A DNA stretch of 30,577 nt from positions 1 to 30,577 of IMG/VR virus record IMGVR_UViG_3300025872_000206. One strand, written 5' to 3'. The position numbers and the translations under genes are program-made. This document shows positions 29,797 through 30,577 of the stretch, in pieces (within the stretch, counting starts at the first letter, position 1; every line of letters begins with the position of its first letter). A model generated the notes under the pieces. That model was not told where the DNA came from and searched no databases. It was given only the letters and a program-made list of their open reading frames with translations. Source of the DNA: a virus.

Positions 29797-30577
29797 TTAA
29801 AGGAATAAGCCTAAGTCTTGATTACCATATGCAAGACCAGTACCAAAACCAGAGCTTCCTAAACCAGTATTAGAAAAAGCAGCTTGTAAAGCATTTATAG
29901 GTTTATTAGCAAACATACCACTTAAAGACAAGCCACTACGCTGTAGCATATTAGCCTGAGACAAACCACCAGCAAGGTTGCTTTGTGCAGCACCCATGCC
30001 TCCCTGCAACAAAGCACTTGCTTGTCCTAGTCCTGCTTGTACGCCTGCTTTACCAATGTCAGCCCCTGTTGTAAGGGCTCCCATGCCTAGCTGTTCAACA
30101 CCAGCACCAGAGGAGAACAAACCTGTTCCTCTAGCAATGAGCTTATCAATGACATTCTGTCCTTGTATGCTGCTCTCTGCTGCAAGCTGAGCATTCACTC
30201 GTTCTCTTGCAAGCTGCCTAGCGTATTCATCTGGGTTCACCAAGCCAGCAGCTTCTCCAGCCCCCACCATGCCAGGAGAAACACCAAGGCCAATGCGTCC
30301 ACTACCAAGGGCTGCTTGTCTAGCAGCAATGTCCTCTTGCAAACGAGTGGGAGCAAGCAATCCCATTTGCTGTTGATAATATTTCTGAGCCTCTTGCTCT
30401 GGAGTGCCAATGCCTCCTAGAGTTTGAGAGGACAAGCCATATAGCTGGTCTCTAAAGGCAGCTAAACGAGGGTCTAGCTCATACCCTGCTGTCTGCTTAT
30501 CCGTATCAAAATAGCTTTTGCCAAAGCCAGAGGTGACACTGTATGGCTTAAACTTAGCAGCATCTGCTGCCATTCGT
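29797..30577 (-). CDS. Virion-associated protein (reaches right edge)
   Basis: At least 258 residues from ATG 30573; only four bases lie beyond, so the true start cannot be confirmed. MAADAAKFKPYSVTSGFGKS-YFDTDKQTAGYELDPRLAAFRDQLYG is followed by an Ala/Gly/Gln-rich helical body (GMGALTTGADIGKAGVQAGLGQASALLQGGMGAAQSNLAGGLSQANM) and a GNQDLGLFL end. The low-complexity, repeat-like composition is typical of podovirus internal or tail proteins. It is the upstream member of the leftward block. Confidence 0.6.
   Translation of the reverse strand, partial: RMAADAAKFKPYSVTSGFGKSYFDTDKQTAGYELDPRLAAFRDQLYGLSSQTLGGIGTPEQEAQKYYQQQMGLLAPTRLQEDIAARQAALGSGRIGLGVSPGMVGAGEAAGLVNPDEYARQLARERVNAQLAAESSIQGQNVIDKLIARGTGLFSSGAGVEQLGMGALTTGADIGKAGVQAGLGQASALLQGGMGAAQSNLAGGLSQANMLQRSGLSLSGMFANKPINALQAAFSNTGLGSSGFGTGLAYGNQDLGLFL

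Noticed and set aside
1-30577. Integrase, excisionase or lysogeny repressor
   Set aside because: None of the translated products shows a tyrosine or serine recombinase pattern, and no attachment-site duplication was found. Lysogeny genes could lie outside the window.
1-30577. Phage-encoded single-subunit RNA polymerase
   Set aside because: No such gene is in the window, and sigma-70 type promoters precede both arms. It could still lie outside.

Overview
The window is part of a tailed double-stranded DNA phage genome, most likely a short-tailed (podovirus-type) virulent phage of a Gram-negative, probably aquatic, bacterium. The evidence is a terminase-portal-scaffold-capsid cassette, a compact T7-like replisome (primase-helicase, family A DNA polymerase, ssDNA-binding protein, 5'-3' exonuclease), phage-type ThyX and class II ribonucleotide reductase, and large virion proteins. 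I see no integrase, lysogeny repressor or phage RNA polymerase, and the recognisable promoters are of the bacterial sigma-70 type. The host assignment is a guess.

Layout. Positions 1-7865 are a leftward structural arm. In transcription order it holds a small-terminase candidate, a lysozyme-fold protein, the large terminase, portal, a conserved small protein, a zinc-ribbon protein, scaffold, major capsid protein, a terminator and a repeat-rich tail fibre that runs off the left edge. Positions 7866-8470 are a non-coding divergent control region. It has a consensus leftward sigma-70 promoter, two iteron-like repeats, two perfect DnaA boxes, phased T-tracts and a rightward extended -10 promoter, and looks like a replication origin. 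Positions 8471-24486 are a rightward, tightly overlapping early/replication operon. It begins with about a dozen small unknown genes and a Gp88-like cysteine protein, then carries primase-helicase, a run of micro-proteins (zinc ribbons, membrane peptides), DNA polymerase, SSB, exonuclease, a HExxH protein, two HNH endonucleases, thyX, a tRNA-Arg(UCU), a metallophosphoesterase and class II RNR. A bidirectional terminator lies at 24485-24515. Positions 24532-30577 are again leftward: three large virion or ejection proteins and a fourth that reaches the right edge. If the genome is circular or circularly permuted, this block would be the distal end of the same late operon that begins at 7865.

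Most striking, a 16-bp near-palindrome (consensus GTWACTANNNAGTAAC) occurs seven times, only within and exactly bounding the rightward module: once in the leader of the first gene, once just past the terminator, and five times between or inside replication genes. It looks like a dispersed operator or stoperator system, or another sequence-specific recognition site. Three sigma-70 promoters share an extended -35 block (GCTTGACAA), and the two leftward ones also share sequence just downstream of the -10 box. One of them is embedded in the stop codon of the portal gene.

How it works together (inference): host RNA polymerase reads both arms outward from the control region. The right arm supplies dNTPs (RNR, ThyX), degrades and copies DNA, and supplies a tRNA for AGA/AGG codons. 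The left arm builds and packages the virion.
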